Shown here in pieces: positions 1-11,626 of a DNA stretch of 64,000 nucleotides. A model generated the notes under the pieces. That model ran no database searches and was not told where the DNA came from. It saw only the letters and a list, made by a program, of their open reading frames with translations. Position 1 is the first letter of the stretch. The number at the start of each line of letters is the position of its first letter. Position numbers and translations under genes: made by a program. This DNA is from Chinchilla lanigera (Eukaryota > Chordata > Mammalia > Rodentia > Chinchillidae), in the NCBI RefSeq assembly GCF_000276665.1, contig NW_004955484.1:5903337-5967336 (forward strand), written 5' to 3'.

Positions 1-2009
1 GATACAATTTTAAAAAGTAAAAAAATAAAAATAAATTCAGGAACAAGACAACGATGTCCACTGTCACCACTCTTATCCAATATAGTTCTGGAAACATTAG
101 CCAGAGCAATTAGACAAGAGAGAAAAGTAAAAGGAATAAGGACAGGAAAGGAAACAACACCTGCCACAATATCATCCAAAAGCTAAAATACCTAGGAATC
201 AACCTAATGAAGGAAGTAAGAGATCTCTACATTTAAAACTATAGTATTCTGCAAAAGAAGATTGAAGAGGATATCAGAAAATGGAGAGATATCCTTTGTT
301 CTTGGGTAGGAAGAACCAATTTAGTGAAAATGGCCATACTTACAAAATTGTTATAAAGATTTAATGTAATCTTGATCAAAATTCCAAAAGCATGTCTCAC
401 AGAATTAGAGAAAACAATTCTAAAATTCATTTGGAACCAGAAGAGACCTACAATAACAAAAGCAGTTCTGAGCAACAAAGACAAGGCAGGGGACATCACA
501 ATTTCCAATTTGAAATTATACTACAAAACTACTGTGATAAAAACAGCATGGTACTGGCAAAAGACAGACTGAGGATCAATGTAACAGATTATGAGATGTA
601 GAAACAATTCCAGACATACTTAGCCACCTTATGTTTGACAAAGGTGCCGAACACATTCACTGGAAGAAAGATAGCATCTTTAATAAATGGTGCTGGAAAA
701 ATTGGCTTTCCATATGCTGAAGATTAAAATTAGACTCATATCTTTCACCATGCACAAAACTAAAATAAAAATGGATCAAAAATCTAAATATTAAAACAGA
801 AACATTAAATCTGCTGGAAAATAGAATAGGTAAAACTCTTGGAGACATTGTTGCAGGCAAAGACTTTATGTACAAACCATGATTGCAAAAAGAACCAACA
901 ACTGAAATATCATCTTACTAAAAAACTTTTGTACAGCAAGACAAACCACCAACAGAGTGAAGAGATAATTCACAGTATGGGAAAAATTTTTTTTCCAGCT
1001 GTTCCTCAGACAAATGATTACTATCTAGAATCTGTAAAGAAGTAAAAAAAAAAAAATAGATTTCCCCAAATTTAAAGAGCCAATCCAAAAATGGGCATCT
1101 GAAATGAATACACACTTCTGAGATGAAGAAGTAGAAATAGCAAATAAATATATGAAAAAATGTTCAACATCATTTATCATGTGTGAAATGCAAATTAAAA
1201 CAACTCCAATATTCCATCTAACCTAAAGAATGGCTGTTTTCAAGAAATCAACCAATAACAAATGTTGGCAGGGATGTTGGGGGAAAGGAACCCATCTCCA
1301 TTTTTGGTGGGAGTGTAGACTAGTGCAACCACTATGGAAATCAATGTGGAGATTCCTCAAAAAATCTAGGACTAGAGGTTCCATTCAACCCAGATATTCT
1401 CCTTCTTGGTATCTTCCTAAAAGAATATAATGAGTATAAAGCATCATACCACAGTGATATATGCACACCTGTGTTTATAGCGGCAGAGTTTGTAATAGCC
1501 AAATCTTGTAAACAGCCCAAATGCTCATCAACTGGTGAATAGATAAAGAAGATGTGGTTTTTAAAAATACAATGGAGTACTACTCTTCCTAATGAAGGAG
1601 ACATTTCTGTGTATATGAATGCTCCTGGAGACCATACTCTTCAATGAAATAAATTGGACACCCATGTGTAAATACCACATTCTTTCTCCAATGTGAGAAA
1701 ACAAAAGTGTAAATAAGGACCAAAATGTACACTCAATATTGTGAAATAGGAAGAAAATGTTCAAATGGGAAGGGGAACAAGGAATTGGCTGGGGAAAGGA
1801 AGGAAGGGAAAAGTAAAAAAATGAGAAAAGAAGGGAAAATGGAAACAAATCTTTTGTACATAAGGAGGGGAAGAGGGGTTGAAGGGACAGTAGGGGAATA
1901 GAAAAAAGAATAAATTATATCATGTACAGGTACAGATTCCCTATGATGAATATGATGGTTATGTATGCCTAAAATGTACCAATAAAATCATTTTCTTTTA
2001 AAAAAAAAA
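1..2009 (+). mobile_element. LINE-1, ORF2 C-terminal half and 3' UTR, defective
   Basis: This is the 3' part of a LINE-1, the autonomous retrotransposon that supplies reverse transcriptase to rodent SINEs. It aligns by eye with the longer L1 at 21905-25423 from about position 32 onward. Readable ORF2 pieces include [10 protein letters not shown] (about 420-450), the [16 protein letters not shown] stretch (about 510-560) and the late ORF2 motif WWECRLVQPLWKSMWRFL (about 1300-1360). The frame is broken many times. About 194 bp including the RT catalytic motif is missing near position 150. From about 1560 the sequence becomes a purine-rich 3' UTR, ending in a short A-run at 2001-2009. The 5' end lies outside the window or was lost. 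It is dead; no product is expected. Confidence 0.9.
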
Positions 2010-2115
2010 TGCTTGCTGCAAGTTCAAGGCCAGCTAGGGCTACATAGTGAGTTCAAGATTGGCTTGAACTCAGTAGAGAGACTCTGTCTCACGAAACAAA
2101 CAAACAAACAAATAA
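2010..2115 (+). mobile_element. B1 SINE, 5'-truncated
   Basis: This is the right half of a 7SL-derived B1. The GTTCAAGGCCAG and GGGCTACATAGTGAG motifs occur, followed by a second degenerate GTTCAAG block (the internal duplication typical of rodent B1), then GACTCTGTCTC and a (CAAA)n tail. It begins directly after the A-run of the L1 at 1-2009, which suggests insertion into that A-rich tail. The left half with the A box is missing. Confidence 0.8.
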
Positions 2116-2546
2116 ATTTCAACTTAAAAACAAGAATCCATAAAATGAAAATAAACGTGCCAGTAGGCCACATATCTGTTCAGAAACATATTCCCTGTAT
2201 ATGCCTGAAAGTTGATATATAAACTACATTTCACGCAGTGTACACAATCCACCCATGTTTTTCTTCATTTCCTCAGAGCATCCCTAGTAAAGTACACTTT
2301 TCTGCGGTACTCTACTGACCACACATCCTGAGCATGTTTTTTAATCAGTTCATTCACAACTCTCCCCTTCTTTTAAAAAGCCACTTGGTATTCCAACAGA
2401 GGATATATTCTTTTTCAATGCAGTCACCCCTCCCCAGATATTTAAGACTTTAATGGGTATCTTTGTACATATACTTTGATGCAGTTTTGAGGCATATACA
2501 GAAATTCTTATACATGAAATGCTGTATAAAAGAATACATGTATTTA
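2116..2546. other. No gene; unassigned AT-rich sequence
   Basis: I see no coding pattern or confidently named repeat here. The last 100 bases are T-rich and could belong to the antisense L1 relic that continues beyond the ID insertion. Confidence 0.4.
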
Positions 2547-2630
2547 GGAGCTACAGGTGTGGTTCAGTGGTAGAGCGCTTGCCTGTCGTGTGCAAGGCCC
2601 TGAGCTTGAACCCCAACCCTGCCAAAAAAT
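2547..2630 (+). mobile_element. ID SINE, older copy
   Basis: This is a tRNA-Ala-derived ID element. The A box region reads GTGGTTCAGTGGTAGAGCGC, the B box region is degenerate (TGAGCTTGAACCCC), and the element ends in a short A-rich tail. It lacks the TCGTGAGTTCGGTTC signature of the three young copies in this window, so it belongs to an older or different subfamily. It is a relic and not a tRNA gene: the cloverleaf 3' half is lost. Confidence 0.8.
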
Positions 2631-2639
2631 TAAAATTTT

Positions 2640-4060
2640 TATAGTCATTAGGAAATTGTCTTTTAAAACACTATTCTTTGTACTTCCACAAAGAATGGTG
2701 TATAATACCTTGCCAAGAATTTATATACTCAAACATTTGCATTTTTCCAATCTAACACTGACTTTTGATATTACATGGTCTGGTTTTTGTATTTGGGTTA
2801 TTCAGATTTATTGGTTTGTATAAAATCAAATGTATCAGTCTTTTGTTTGGGGTCTGGTCTTTATGCACATTTTAGAAAGTGCGTTCACTTCAGAAGTCTA
2901 AGTTCATCTATATTCTTTCCTATAACTTTTATGCTTTCGTTCTTTTCAAGTCTTTAATTCATCTGGGATTTACTTGGGTTTATTGACACCACATTAGTTT
3001 TTCTTTCCAAATGTTTAGCCAGGTGTTTCACACTATTCATTAGGCAATCCATCTAGTCCTCACTGACTTGCTACAGTATCTTTATTTCACATTTAGGTCT
3101 ATTTCTGGAATTTATCTTGATTCTATCCATCTGTCTATTTCTTTAGCAGGACCAAATTGCCTTAATTATTGTTGCTTCTTAATCTGTTTTGATAATCTGA
3201 TAGGGATAATTTACCCCATTACTCTTCTCTACCTCCCTCCCTGAAATTTCCTAGCAATTATATATTTATGTCACAATAATTACCAGTATCATTTTCTTAA
3301 TTTTCTCTACTAAAAATGACTCAAATGTAATGCTGCAAGTATGATGTGGGTGAATCTTTTTGATACAGCATCTTTGTGAGTTCAAGAAATTTCCTTTATT
3401 AGTTTAAGACGCTTCCTTCTGTCTAGGTTGCTAAGAACCTTTGCAGTGAATAAGAATTTACTTAATTGAATGATGTTTCTCCATCATTTGAGATGATCAT
3501 ACCGTGTTATTACTTTTATCTGTTAATATGATAGTACATATTACTCAACTTCTGAATTTGAACCAGTTCTGGGCTCCTAAATTAATTCTTCCTTCTTAAT
3601 ATACACTTTTATCTTTTGTACTCTGCTGAGTTTATATTCCCCTTCTGTCCCAGTCTTGTGTTTGTTTGCTCAGGTCTCTTGCATTTAGATCCATAAATGA
3701 GGTTGGGTTCTACCTTTCCTTTCTGTTTTAGTCTGGTCAGATTTGGGGCTCAATACTAGCTCCTCATAATGTGAACTGGGCAACATTTCTCTTTTTTGGT
3801 CTCTGATTAGAATGTGAAGAGATTTTCTGTCCCCTAAATTTTCATAGACATATGTAATGCTTTCTAGAAGTATTGTCTTTTGCAACGGAGGTTTGATTAT
3901 ATATTTGATTTTTAAAAAATAGTTAATATTTCCACTCCCTCTGAAGACAGTGCACATTTTCTGAGATCACTATTAATTTCTCCCCGTTTCAAAATTTTGG
4001 ATAAAAAATTATAACCATTAAAATTTTCCATTTATTTATAGGTAAGTTCTTTTTTATTTA
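2640..4060 (-). mobile_element. Old L1 (L1M/HAL1-like) ORF2 relic, antisense
   Basis: T-rich sequence that matches ancient L1 ORF2 in reverse complement at scattered anchor points. These include TTAATTCATCTGGGATTTA (about 2955), GGTCTATTTCTGGAATTTA (about 3095), ATCCATCTGTCTATTTCTT (about 3125) and TTTGAGATGATCATACCGTG (about 3487, the complement of the conserved IISIDAEKAFD-type region of RT). Divergence is high and no reading frame survives. The 5' and 3' limits are uncertain. Confidence 0.65.
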
Positions 4061-4171
4061 AAATATTTGTTTTTCAATTTTTAATTTCTGTTTATATAAA
4101 GATTTATATCTTTATATATAGATATAAGATTTATGTATTTGATTATATCAAGATTTATTTTCTTAGTTTTC

Positions 4172-4304
4172 TTTTTGTGTGCGTGTGTGTTTTTGAGACG
4201 GGGTCTTAAATGATTGGCAGGCTGGCCTTGAACTCCTGGCAATCCTCCTATCTCAGCCTCCCAAGTAAGTACTGAGAATATTGGCATGTGACACCATACC
4301 CAGC
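4172..4304 (-). mobile_element. B1 SINE with 13-bp target-site duplication
   Basis: Reverse-complement B1: TTTTGAGACGGGGTCT, CTGGCCTTGAACTCCTGGC, CTCAGCCTCCCAAGTA, then the 5' end with CACCATACCCAGC. It is flanked by the exact 13-base direct repeat TTTCTTAGTTTTC at 4159-4171 and 4305-4317, which defines the insertion boundaries. The internal duplication is weak in this copy. Confidence 0.85.
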
Positions 4305-4317
4305 TTTCTTAGTTTTC

Positions 4318-5789
4318 AAACAATAGCTTTTGGTTATGTTGATGTGCATGGGTTTCGAACTGTAGATTATATGTTTATTATTTTTAAAATAACCCTTCCT
4401 TTTTAAAAGCATATATACTAATTACAGATTTTTATAATGAAAACTAAATATATAGTATTTCTATCATGCTCCTGAGCTTAGTATAATACATATTTTATCC
4501 TCTGAAATCTTCCTTTTTCCATGTTGATGTTGCTGCTTAGCATTTTATTTATTTTTTTTTTATTTTTTTTATTTTTTGGTTTTTCTCTGGTACTGGGAAC
4601 CGAACTCACGACCTTGTGCTTGCCAGGCAGGCGCTTTGCCGCTGAGCTAAATCCCCAGCCCCTGCTGCTTAGCATTTTAAAGCACAAAATTATTTTGAAA
4701 TGCAAGCAGTTAACCTAATTTGTTGACATATTTTACTTTCCTTTTTTTCTTGGTAGATTTTTTGGCATCCCCCCCCAGTTCTACTAAAAGTTCTTTTAGT
4801 GACTGTCTGAGAATAGTAAACATTATATATATATATTTTTTCAAATAACTTTATTTTCCTTTTAGTCTTAAAAATAGTTTAACTTGGTATTAGAAATGTG
4901 GTGACAGTGAATTTGTTAGTACAGTAATCATTTGTCTTGGGCAGTTATTGTTAATTTAACTTTCATTTCTTTTAAAAATAATTTGTCTTTTCCTCTAATA
5001 GCTTTACTTTTTTGGTGGTTTCATTATTATATCTGTTGTTACTTTTATTTAGCTTCCTTTATATTTAAAATGCTTTGATATAACAAATTAAAATTTTAAT
5101 TCTATAGAATTCTCGATTGTTTTCTCTTTTTCTGAAATTCACATAGATTGGTGCTTCATACAATCTTTAGAAATCATTAATGTGAGTGTGCACGTGTGTA
5201 TTACCTCTACCAAGTGTAGAGATAGTTTTGATAATGACTTACTAACTTTGGATGTTCAAGGTTTCTAGCTGGTTCTTTTTTTTATATTCAACTGTTCCTC
5301 ATTTTATGTCTATCTCCCGATAATAGTTTGGATTCAGTTTAAAACATTTATTCTTATTCATTTTTAATGGGTGTGATCCTTTACTAATCTTTGAGAACCT
5401 TAAACACACTAAAATTCCGCATCAGACTGTTTCAGAATATTAACTTTATCTACAGAGTATTCATATGTTCCCTTTGTAGACTTTGTTTCCTATCTTTATT
5501 ATTTCATATTTTTCCATGTGCTTAGGAATTTGGTCTGCAGGTTCATTTCAAATAAAGGTTTGGTAAGTGATAGAAATATCACTTTAACTTCACCTTTCCG
5601 TTTATTTTTATGACTTTCTACTCAGGCCTGGGATCATCAGGCCACAAATAAGATGTCACAATAATAGCAGTCAGGACTTTGCCCCACTGCCACACTGGGG
5701 ATGTACAGGTCCGGGCACAGACTGCGGACATTGCTTCTTCTGAAGCTTTGCCTTTTTTGTCTTCCATGCCCTGCAAAACTGTCTTTCCA
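4318..5789. other. No gene; T-rich sequence, possible L1 relic, interrupted by an ID
   Basis: Outside the ID insertion at 4548-4662 this stretch is strongly T-rich on the + strand and contains poly-T and TA runs. Its texture is like antisense L1 5'/ORF1 sequence, but I found no anchor strong enough to name it. No coding pattern is visible. Confidence 0.35.
4548..4662 (-). mobile_element. Young ID SINE with 17-bp target-site duplication
   Basis: Reverse-complement ID element. Read on the minus strand it starts GGGGCTGGGGATTTAGCTCA, carries the A box and a B box with GAGTTCGG, then ACCAGAGAAAAACC and an A-rich tail (the T-run at 4548-4576 on the + strand). It is flanked by an exact 17-base repeat, TGCTGCTTAGCATTTTA, at 4531-4547 and 4663-4679. 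It is nearly identical to the copies at 25736 and 51959, so the insertion is recent. Confidence 0.95.
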
Positions 5790-5942
5790 GGTGGCACTGA
5801 GCTACATTCCCAGCCGTTTTTATTTTCTGAGGCAGGGTCTTGCTAATATGTTAAGTTTTTTAGGCTGGACTGAAGCTTAATATATTCCTGCTTCTGTCTC
5901 CTACAGTGCTAGGATTATAGGTGTGTATCACTGCACCCGGCT
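5790..5942 (-). mobile_element. B1-dID-type dimeric SINE (B1 plus ID), degraded
   Basis: On the + strand an ID fragment in reverse (GGCACTGAGCTACATTCCCA, about 5793-5813) is followed by a reverse B1 (CTGAGGCAGGGTCTTGCTA through CTAGGATTATAGGTGTGTA to CTGCACCCGGCTA). On the minus strand the order is therefore B1 then ID, the arrangement of the B1-dID dimer known from several non-murid rodent families. Two independent adjacent insertions are an alternative, but the same order recurs at 9003 and 50453. Confidence 0.65.
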
Positions 5943-6293
5943 AAATAATTTCCCCTTCCTTCTAACTCTGTCCTCACCTCTGGATTCCAACATCAGGGAA
6001 ACGAAGAACCCACTACTTTCCCGTCCTATGTGAAGCACTTTTCCTCTCCAGTGCCCCATGGGGACCCAGTTCTAGGTTGTCATTGCCTGCTTCTGAAAGA
6101 AGAGACTGGTAGGTCCGTGGCTTTAGCCTCACTCGTTACTCTGTATTTCTGTTTCATGGGGGTTATCTACATCATGTTTGAAGTCAAGCTCTATATTAGA
6201 TGGTGTCTCTTCTGATATTTTATATATTGGAGCAGAAGGGGGTGAGCCAATATGTAAATTTCCCAGGCCATGACATCTTGGCAGGAAATCCAC

Positions 6294-6333
<40 letters not shown>

Positions 6334-6896
6334 CCCCAATTATGCTTTTAAAAGGAGATCCTCAGAATTTAAGAGCATCCTTATCAGTTGCCAAAATTTC
6401 AGGTGGTCATGGTTTGTGGGTGTTCAGAAATAAGTTCACATGGTCATTTCTAGAAACTCCAATTTGTTAGACTCCCCATGCATAATTGAGACTTTTTCTT
6501 TACGCTTTTGCCCAGCAATATAGTGAGACTTTGGAGCCTTTAATTTATAGGCAATATTCTTTGCTCCATACCTACTGCTGAAGTTAGTGATGATAGCGAG
6601 GGATGGGAATGAGGGAAAGATTATATCGGGGCTTTAGATAGTAGAGATTCCAGGCCGTATTTTTAAAGCGCTTTTTTTCCTAATATGGCAGATTGTGTAA
6701 TATATATTCTCTGAACTAGTTAGTTGTACTGCTTGATTTAAGAAAGCAGACATTGGAGTGGTAATTGTTTCTCCATATTGCATTTCTTTCAGTATTATTA
6801 CTCATACGATGCAGTTTGCTTAATATTGAAATCAATAAAATGAAAGGAAATTATACTCCCATTTCTTTGATTTTTCATGGCATATTTTCCTCATTT
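5943..6896. other. No gene; unassigned single-copy sequence with a (TG)n tract
   Basis: Apart from the microsatellite at 6297-6329 I recognise no repeat and no coding pattern in this stretch. Confidence 0.4.
6297..6329 (+). repeat. (TG)n microsatellite, about 16 units
   Basis: An uninterrupted TG dinucleotide run with flanks CACCTA and TATGTCCCC. Confidence 0.97.
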
Positions 6897-6974
6897 TGGA
6901 TACATATTTTAAGATATACAACATGAGGTTTTGATATACTCATTCAGAGTAAAATGGTTTCAAAAAAAAAAAAA
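6897..6974 (-). mobile_element. Short L1M 3'-end relic plus A-run
   Basis: TTTTAAGATATACAACATGA and GGTTTTGATATACTCATTC resemble the reverse complement of the end of old L1M 3' UTRs. A run of A follows at 6962-6974. It is only about 60 bp long, so the name is tentative. Confidence 0.45.
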
Positions 6975-8859
6975 GCACAGAGTAAGATGGTTTCTTTAGT
7001 TTTTCAATGTGAAGTAATCTTGTATTTCTGCTATGGTTGTTTCTTTATTTTGTGAAAAGTAGAATTTTTTAATATTCTCACAATGAATCATTTAAGGCAA
7101 ATGTCAAAATTCCCATGAATGTAGGAAGTCTTTGTTTCTTTGAGGAGAAAGGATGTTTTGGGGCTAGCAGGTCACCCTGACAGATGGGGTAAAGCAAGGC
7201 TACCTCAGGAAATGGGGATTCCTTAGGACCATGTCCCGCTGTTTTCCTTCCTACCACATAAGGTTTAGGATAAGTTTCTAATCAGTAAATTTCTAGATCA
7301 TTAAAATGGGTCCAATATGTACAAACTACTGAGCTTCTAAAAGGATGGATTTTACAGAAATTGAGAAATTGGTTAAATGAATACTGCACTTCTTTGGTAT
7401 TCTGAATTGCTTTTCTTGAACCTATTGGTAAGTTCCTTCAGATGTGTGCTTATGCCTCACAGTTTTTTGCTTTTTCTTGAAAGGACTTGCGAAGGGCTTG
7501 ACAAACACTTGCTAAGTTGATTTACAAAACACCGTTGGCACAATTTCAACCTTTTAATCATGACAAATCTCAAGGCTGACAAACTGCATGTTGATGTCCT
7601 TGTTTTCTATCTAATGAAAATATTTAATTTTCAGAATGAACTGAAAGTCACCCCAGATTTACTTAATATCAACCTTGCCCAGGATGACAAATTATCCTCA
7701 AGGGCAGCATTGTGGCCCCGGAGTCCCAGAGCAAGGCCACTTGCTCTGGCTTTGTGCTCTAGGTGCCAGCTTATTTGTCTTGCTTATCAAGCACAGGAAA
7801 TCTTTATTAAAATCCAAATATCACAGTGTTTTCCTTACAATCCATTATTTCTGGAAGAGAATAACTCCCCAAATTGTAGGATGAATTAAATTTTTACGAC
7901 TTTGTAGGGAAAGTATTTCTGTAGGTCACCAATACACCTAATAAAAGCTGGGGGATAAGTCACTGGTAATTTTTTTATTCAGGGTCTTTGAATTAATTCA
8001 TCTGTCTTGCTTATAGTGGAGAACGAGATATATCCTTCCTTTTTTTGTGTGTCTAAACATTCTTAGGTTCCTTATTCTTTTCTATAAATTTAGGGAATGA
8101 TCATTTAAGCATTAGGAAACAGTTTCTCAAACTATTCAATTATAAAAATGTGGACCTTGATATTCTACTCAGTGAGATAAAGTTTTAGTTGTTGCTGCTG
8201 GTGGTGTTGAGAATCTCCTGTTAAGCATCTTTATCATTATCATGTTATGATTATTGTCTCAGACAGTCAAAAGAGTGAGCTGACCCCAGTGGCTTGTTTT
8301 GGGCAATGTGTTCTTAAAGATGGAGAGGAGTTTCAACAGCTTGGTCAAAGGACAGCTTGAAAGAATTTCTGTCTCTCGTCTCCTAAGCTGGGGGCAGACC
8401 CACACTTCTCAGCTGACTAGAGTATAATACAACATAGTTTGCCGTCCTAACTTCCTTATGTATGCATCCAAATTGTAGTCATTACAAATTGAGATGATAA
8501 TCATCTTGTTTCATGGATTTTTCCCACCTCAGAATTAATTTATTTTGTATGATTTTAAGCTAGAAGACCCAGCAATGCAGCAAAAGGTATTGTTTTTCCC
8601 TCCAAATGGGCTTTTAGAAAACTGAATATCAGATAGTAATCAGGATTTTGCTACTAGACACCCAAAGATGCATATTTCTGCCATAAATAAGCCTACTGGG
8701 TATTTTATTCTACTAGAGGGCAGCAATGTAAAATGTACTGTAGGTATAGATTTGTATATATTAGGGATGTCAAAGTGATGTATCATGTTATGGTTATAAA
8801 GATTTTCACACTGAAAAAGTAATTTTAAAATTTGTGTATATACATATGAATGTATTTGG
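6975..8859. other. No gene; unassigned sequence
   Basis: Mixed AT-rich sequence. The only open frame of note (7560-7889, 109 codons) shows no domain and is ordinary for this base composition. No named repeat was recognised. Confidence 0.4.
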
Positions 8860-8952
8860 TTTTTTGAGACAGGATCTCACTTTGTATTCAGTTCAACCTT
8901 GAACTCACTGTGTAGTATAGCCTGGCCTTGAACTCATGGAGAGCTTCAATTT
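8860..8952 (-). mobile_element. B1 SINE, 5'-truncated
   Basis: Reverse-complement B1 right half: TTTTTTGAGACAGGATCTCA, CAACCTTGAACTCACTGTGT, TAGTATAGCCTGGCCTTGAA. The two GAACTC blocks show the rodent internal duplication. The 5' half (pol III A box side) is missing. Confidence 0.8.
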
Positions 8953-9002
8953 CTAAAATTTAAAAAAAATTTTAAGGTAGCCAAGCTACCTTAGAATTAA
9001 TT

Positions 9003-9176
9003 TATGGTACATGCATATAATTCCAGCACTCCAGAACATAGAGGCAGAATAATTGCAAGTTTAAGCCCAGTCTAGGCAAGTTAGTGAGTTATGAAGTCCC
9101 TGTCTCAAAATAAAAAATAAAAAGGGATCAGAAGATAGTTTAGTGCAAAGGCCCTCGGTTCAATCTTCAGTTAAAA
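9003..9176 (+). mobile_element. B1-dID-type dimeric SINE, degraded
   Basis: A B1 monomer (GTACATGCATATAATTCCAG, then GAGGCAGAATAATTGCAAG, then CCAGTCTAGGCAAG, then CCCTGTCTCAAAATAAAA) is followed after the A-rich linker by an ID-like unit (GATCAGAAGATAGTTTAGTG, CAAAGGCCCTCGGTTCAATC). B1 then ID on the same strand is the B1-dID arrangement. It sits next to an opposite-strand B1 at 8860-8952, and a small hairpin (AAGGTAG/CTACCTT, 8974-8992) lies between them. Confidence 0.7.
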
Positions 9177-9574
9177 AGAATTAATCAGCCACTCGGTGGA
9201 AATTGCAACTAAGCTCACTCTCTAAGGTGGTGGTACTATCTCCTTTGGTCTTATGCTTCTTATGATCTCAAATGGCTCAGTAAAGACAACTAGCTCTTTT
9301 CACTATGCAGTTTTGGATTTTCTCAACAATGGTGTAATTTCTTGTACTTAGAAGCTTGGCCACTGCTAGAAACCATCTCTCAAACAGGACAGGATCCAGA
9401 CATGAGGACTTCTAGCTACAACTTGGAGAAAGCTCCATGAAACACTAACCTAATCCTCTAAGAACAGTTCTGCAGCTGAGCCAAGACAGCAATCACTACA
9501 TGCACAAATAAGATATTAAAAAGTATTAATTAAAAAGTATCTAAAATGCTCCTGTAATGTGCTGTTAAGAACTG
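9177..9574. other. No gene; unassigned sequence
   Basis: I see nothing I can name here. Confidence 0.4.
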
Positions 9575-9861
9575 TACATGTTAGAGAAATAGACACAGTG
9601 CGATAGAGCAACATAGGGAGCCCAGACATGATCCCATGTATAAATGATCAACTAAGTTGCAATAAGGGCACCAAGAATTCAAATGTCAAAGGATAGATTC
9701 TTTAATGACTCATGCTGGGAAAACTGGATATCCTGTGTAAAACATTGGACCCTTATCTTATGCCATACATAAAAATGGGTTAAATACTTAAATGTAAGAC
9801 CTGAAACCATAAAACTCCTAGAAGAAAAATTGGGGGAAAAGTTTAGCAGTGATTTTTGAAA

Positions 9862-9891
9862 TACACACACGCACATGTGCACACACACACC
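9862..9891 (+). repeat. Imperfect (AC)n
   Basis: A run of AC with interruptions (ACACACGCACATGTGCACAC) inside the old L1. Microsatellite birth in a repeat is common. Confidence 0.85.
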
Positions 9892-10930
9892 AGGCAAAAA
9901 GTCTAAAAGCAAACAAGCAAGATTATACTAAACTAGAAACTTTTGTATAGCAAAAGAAATGACCAACAAAATAATGAAGCAATCTATGGAACAAGAGGAA
10001 ATATTTGCAGATGGTATAGCTGATAAATGTTTAATATTTAAGATGCAGAACTCCTGCAACTGAATATTTAAAAACCCCAAATAGGTATTTTTAAAAAATA
10101 GACAAGGGATATGAGTAGATACTTATCCATCAGTCATAGCTAGAGGGTCGATGGATATATGAAACGGAGCTCAACATCACTAATCACCGGTGAAATTCAA
10201 ATCAGTCCCAAAACAAGAAATCACATGTTAGGATGACACGCATTCCAAAAAAAGAGTTAAGTGTTGGTAGGGATATGAAGACAAAGGAACCCCTCTTTAC
10301 TGTTGGTGCGAATATGAATTACATATGGAATTTTCTCAAGAAATTAAAAATTAGAACAGTGACATGGCATATATATTTCTGAGTATATATCAAAGGAATT
10401 GAAACCAACACCTGGGAGAGACATTTGTGTTCCCACATTCATTCAATTCTCAATAGCTATGGTATGGAGGCAACTCAGATATCCATGGACAAATAAATAG
10501 AGAAATTTGTGGTATATACATAGAACAGAATATTACTCAGCCCTATAAAAGAAGGAAATCTTGCTCTTTGTGAGAACGTGGACGGACTTGTACAGCATTA
10601 TGTTAAGTGAAATAAGGCAGACACCAAAAGACAAGTGCTGTATGATTTAATTTATATGTGAAATCTAATTTCAAACTCGTAGAAGTGGAGAGTAGAACAG
10701 TGGTTGCCAGGGGAGAGAGGGAAATAGGGAGGGGATGGTTTCAGCACGGTGCCTCTTGCCATCAACATTGTATTATATACTTAAAGTTGCTGAGAGAAGC
10801 CTAACAATATTGTGTTTATATATTTCAAGTTGCTAAGAGGGTACGTTTTATGCTGAGTGCCCTTAACAAAACAATTACAGCAACAATGGTAAAGGGGCAA
10901 AAAGAAACTTCAGGAAGGACAGCTGTGTTT

Positions 10931-11014
10931 TTTTGTTTTTTGGTACCAGGAATTGAACTCAAGACCTCGCATTTGCCAGGCAGGCACTGTGCCACTGAGC
11001 TATACCCCCAGCCT
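10931..11014 (-). mobile_element. ID SINE with 13-bp target-site duplication, inside an L1
   Basis: Reverse-complement ID: a T-run, TTTTGGTACCAGGAATTGAA, CTTGCCAGGCAGGCAC-like text (here ATTTGCCAGGCAGGCACTGT), GCCACTGAGCTATACCCCCA. It is flanked by GACAGCTGTGTTT (10918-10930) and GACAGCTATGTTT (11015-11027), a target-site duplication with one mismatch. It lacks the TCGTGAG variant of the young copies, so it is a little older. Confidence 0.9.
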
Positions 11015-11180
11015 GACAGCTATGTTTATGGAGTTGGTGGTGATGGTTTCATGCACTTATGCTCAACCCCAAACTCACTGAGATACAATCATTGTGTAGG
11101 TATAACTTATTAATGTGATTTTCAAGACAAAGAAAAGCTTGTGGAACAAACACTAATCAAAGAATATCATAGTATGAATG

Positions 11181-11626
11181 TGTTAGTTACTTTTCTCATT
11201 GCCGAGACAAAGTACCTGACATCCAAAGTTAAAAGAGGAAAGGTTTATTTGGCTCACTGTTTGTAGAGGTTTAAGTTCATAGTTGGCTGGCTCCAAGGCA
11301 GGGTGGCATGGCAGAGGGGCATCGCAGAGGAGAAATACTTCATAGCAGGCAGAAGGCAGAAGGTGGCGAAGCAGCAAGCAAGAAGGGACAAGCCACAAGA
11401 AACAACAACAGCAGCTCTCTTTCCGTATCTTATGTTTTATCTAGGCTACCTGCCCTTAGGGCGGGTAGCACGCACACAATTAATCTTAGTATTGCACTGT
11501 GAATGAATCTCAGCACCATATCCTTAACCCCAGCATCAAACATCTAGACCCAGCCAACTCCAAAAAGCCCCATGTATGACCTCATGAGGCTTTGGTGGGG
11601 GGGACATCTAGACTCAAGCCATAACA
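11181..11626 (+). mobile_element. LTR-like interspersed repeat, family not named
   Basis: A 446-bp unit that starts TGTTAGTTACTTTTCTCATT and ends CTCAAGCCATAACA, so it has the TG...CA ends of an LTR. Its internal phrases (AAAGTACCTGACATCCAAAG, AGAGGAAAGGTTTATTTGGC) match a mammalian repeat type I have seen many times but cannot name with certainty. No convincing target-site duplication was found at these ends. Short open frames inside (11183-11398 minus, 11303-11506 plus) are incidental. Confidence 0.55.

Larger units (their letters stand above)
9575..11130 (+). mobile_element. Old L1 (L1MA/L1MB-type) ORF2 end and 3' UTR, interrupted by an ID
   Basis: Anchors of old mammalian L1 3' ends occur in order: GGGCACCAAGAATTCAAATG (9666), GGGAAAACTGGATATCC (9717), AAATGTAAGACCTGAAACCA (about 9790), CTCAACATCACTAATCACCG (about 10170), TAAGTGTTGGTAGGGATATG (about 10259), TACACAGAACAGAATATTACTC-like text (about 10517), ATTATGTTAAGTGAAATAAG (about 10598) and GTGGTTGCCAGGGGAGAGAG (about 10700). 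The frame is destroyed. An ID element at 10931-11014 splits its 3' UTR. This L1 is clearly older than those at 1-2009 and 21905-25423. Confidence 0.85.

Noticed and set aside
8974..8992. Small hairpin as a microRNA precursor
   Set aside because: A stem of only 7 bp between two SINE fragments is far too short.
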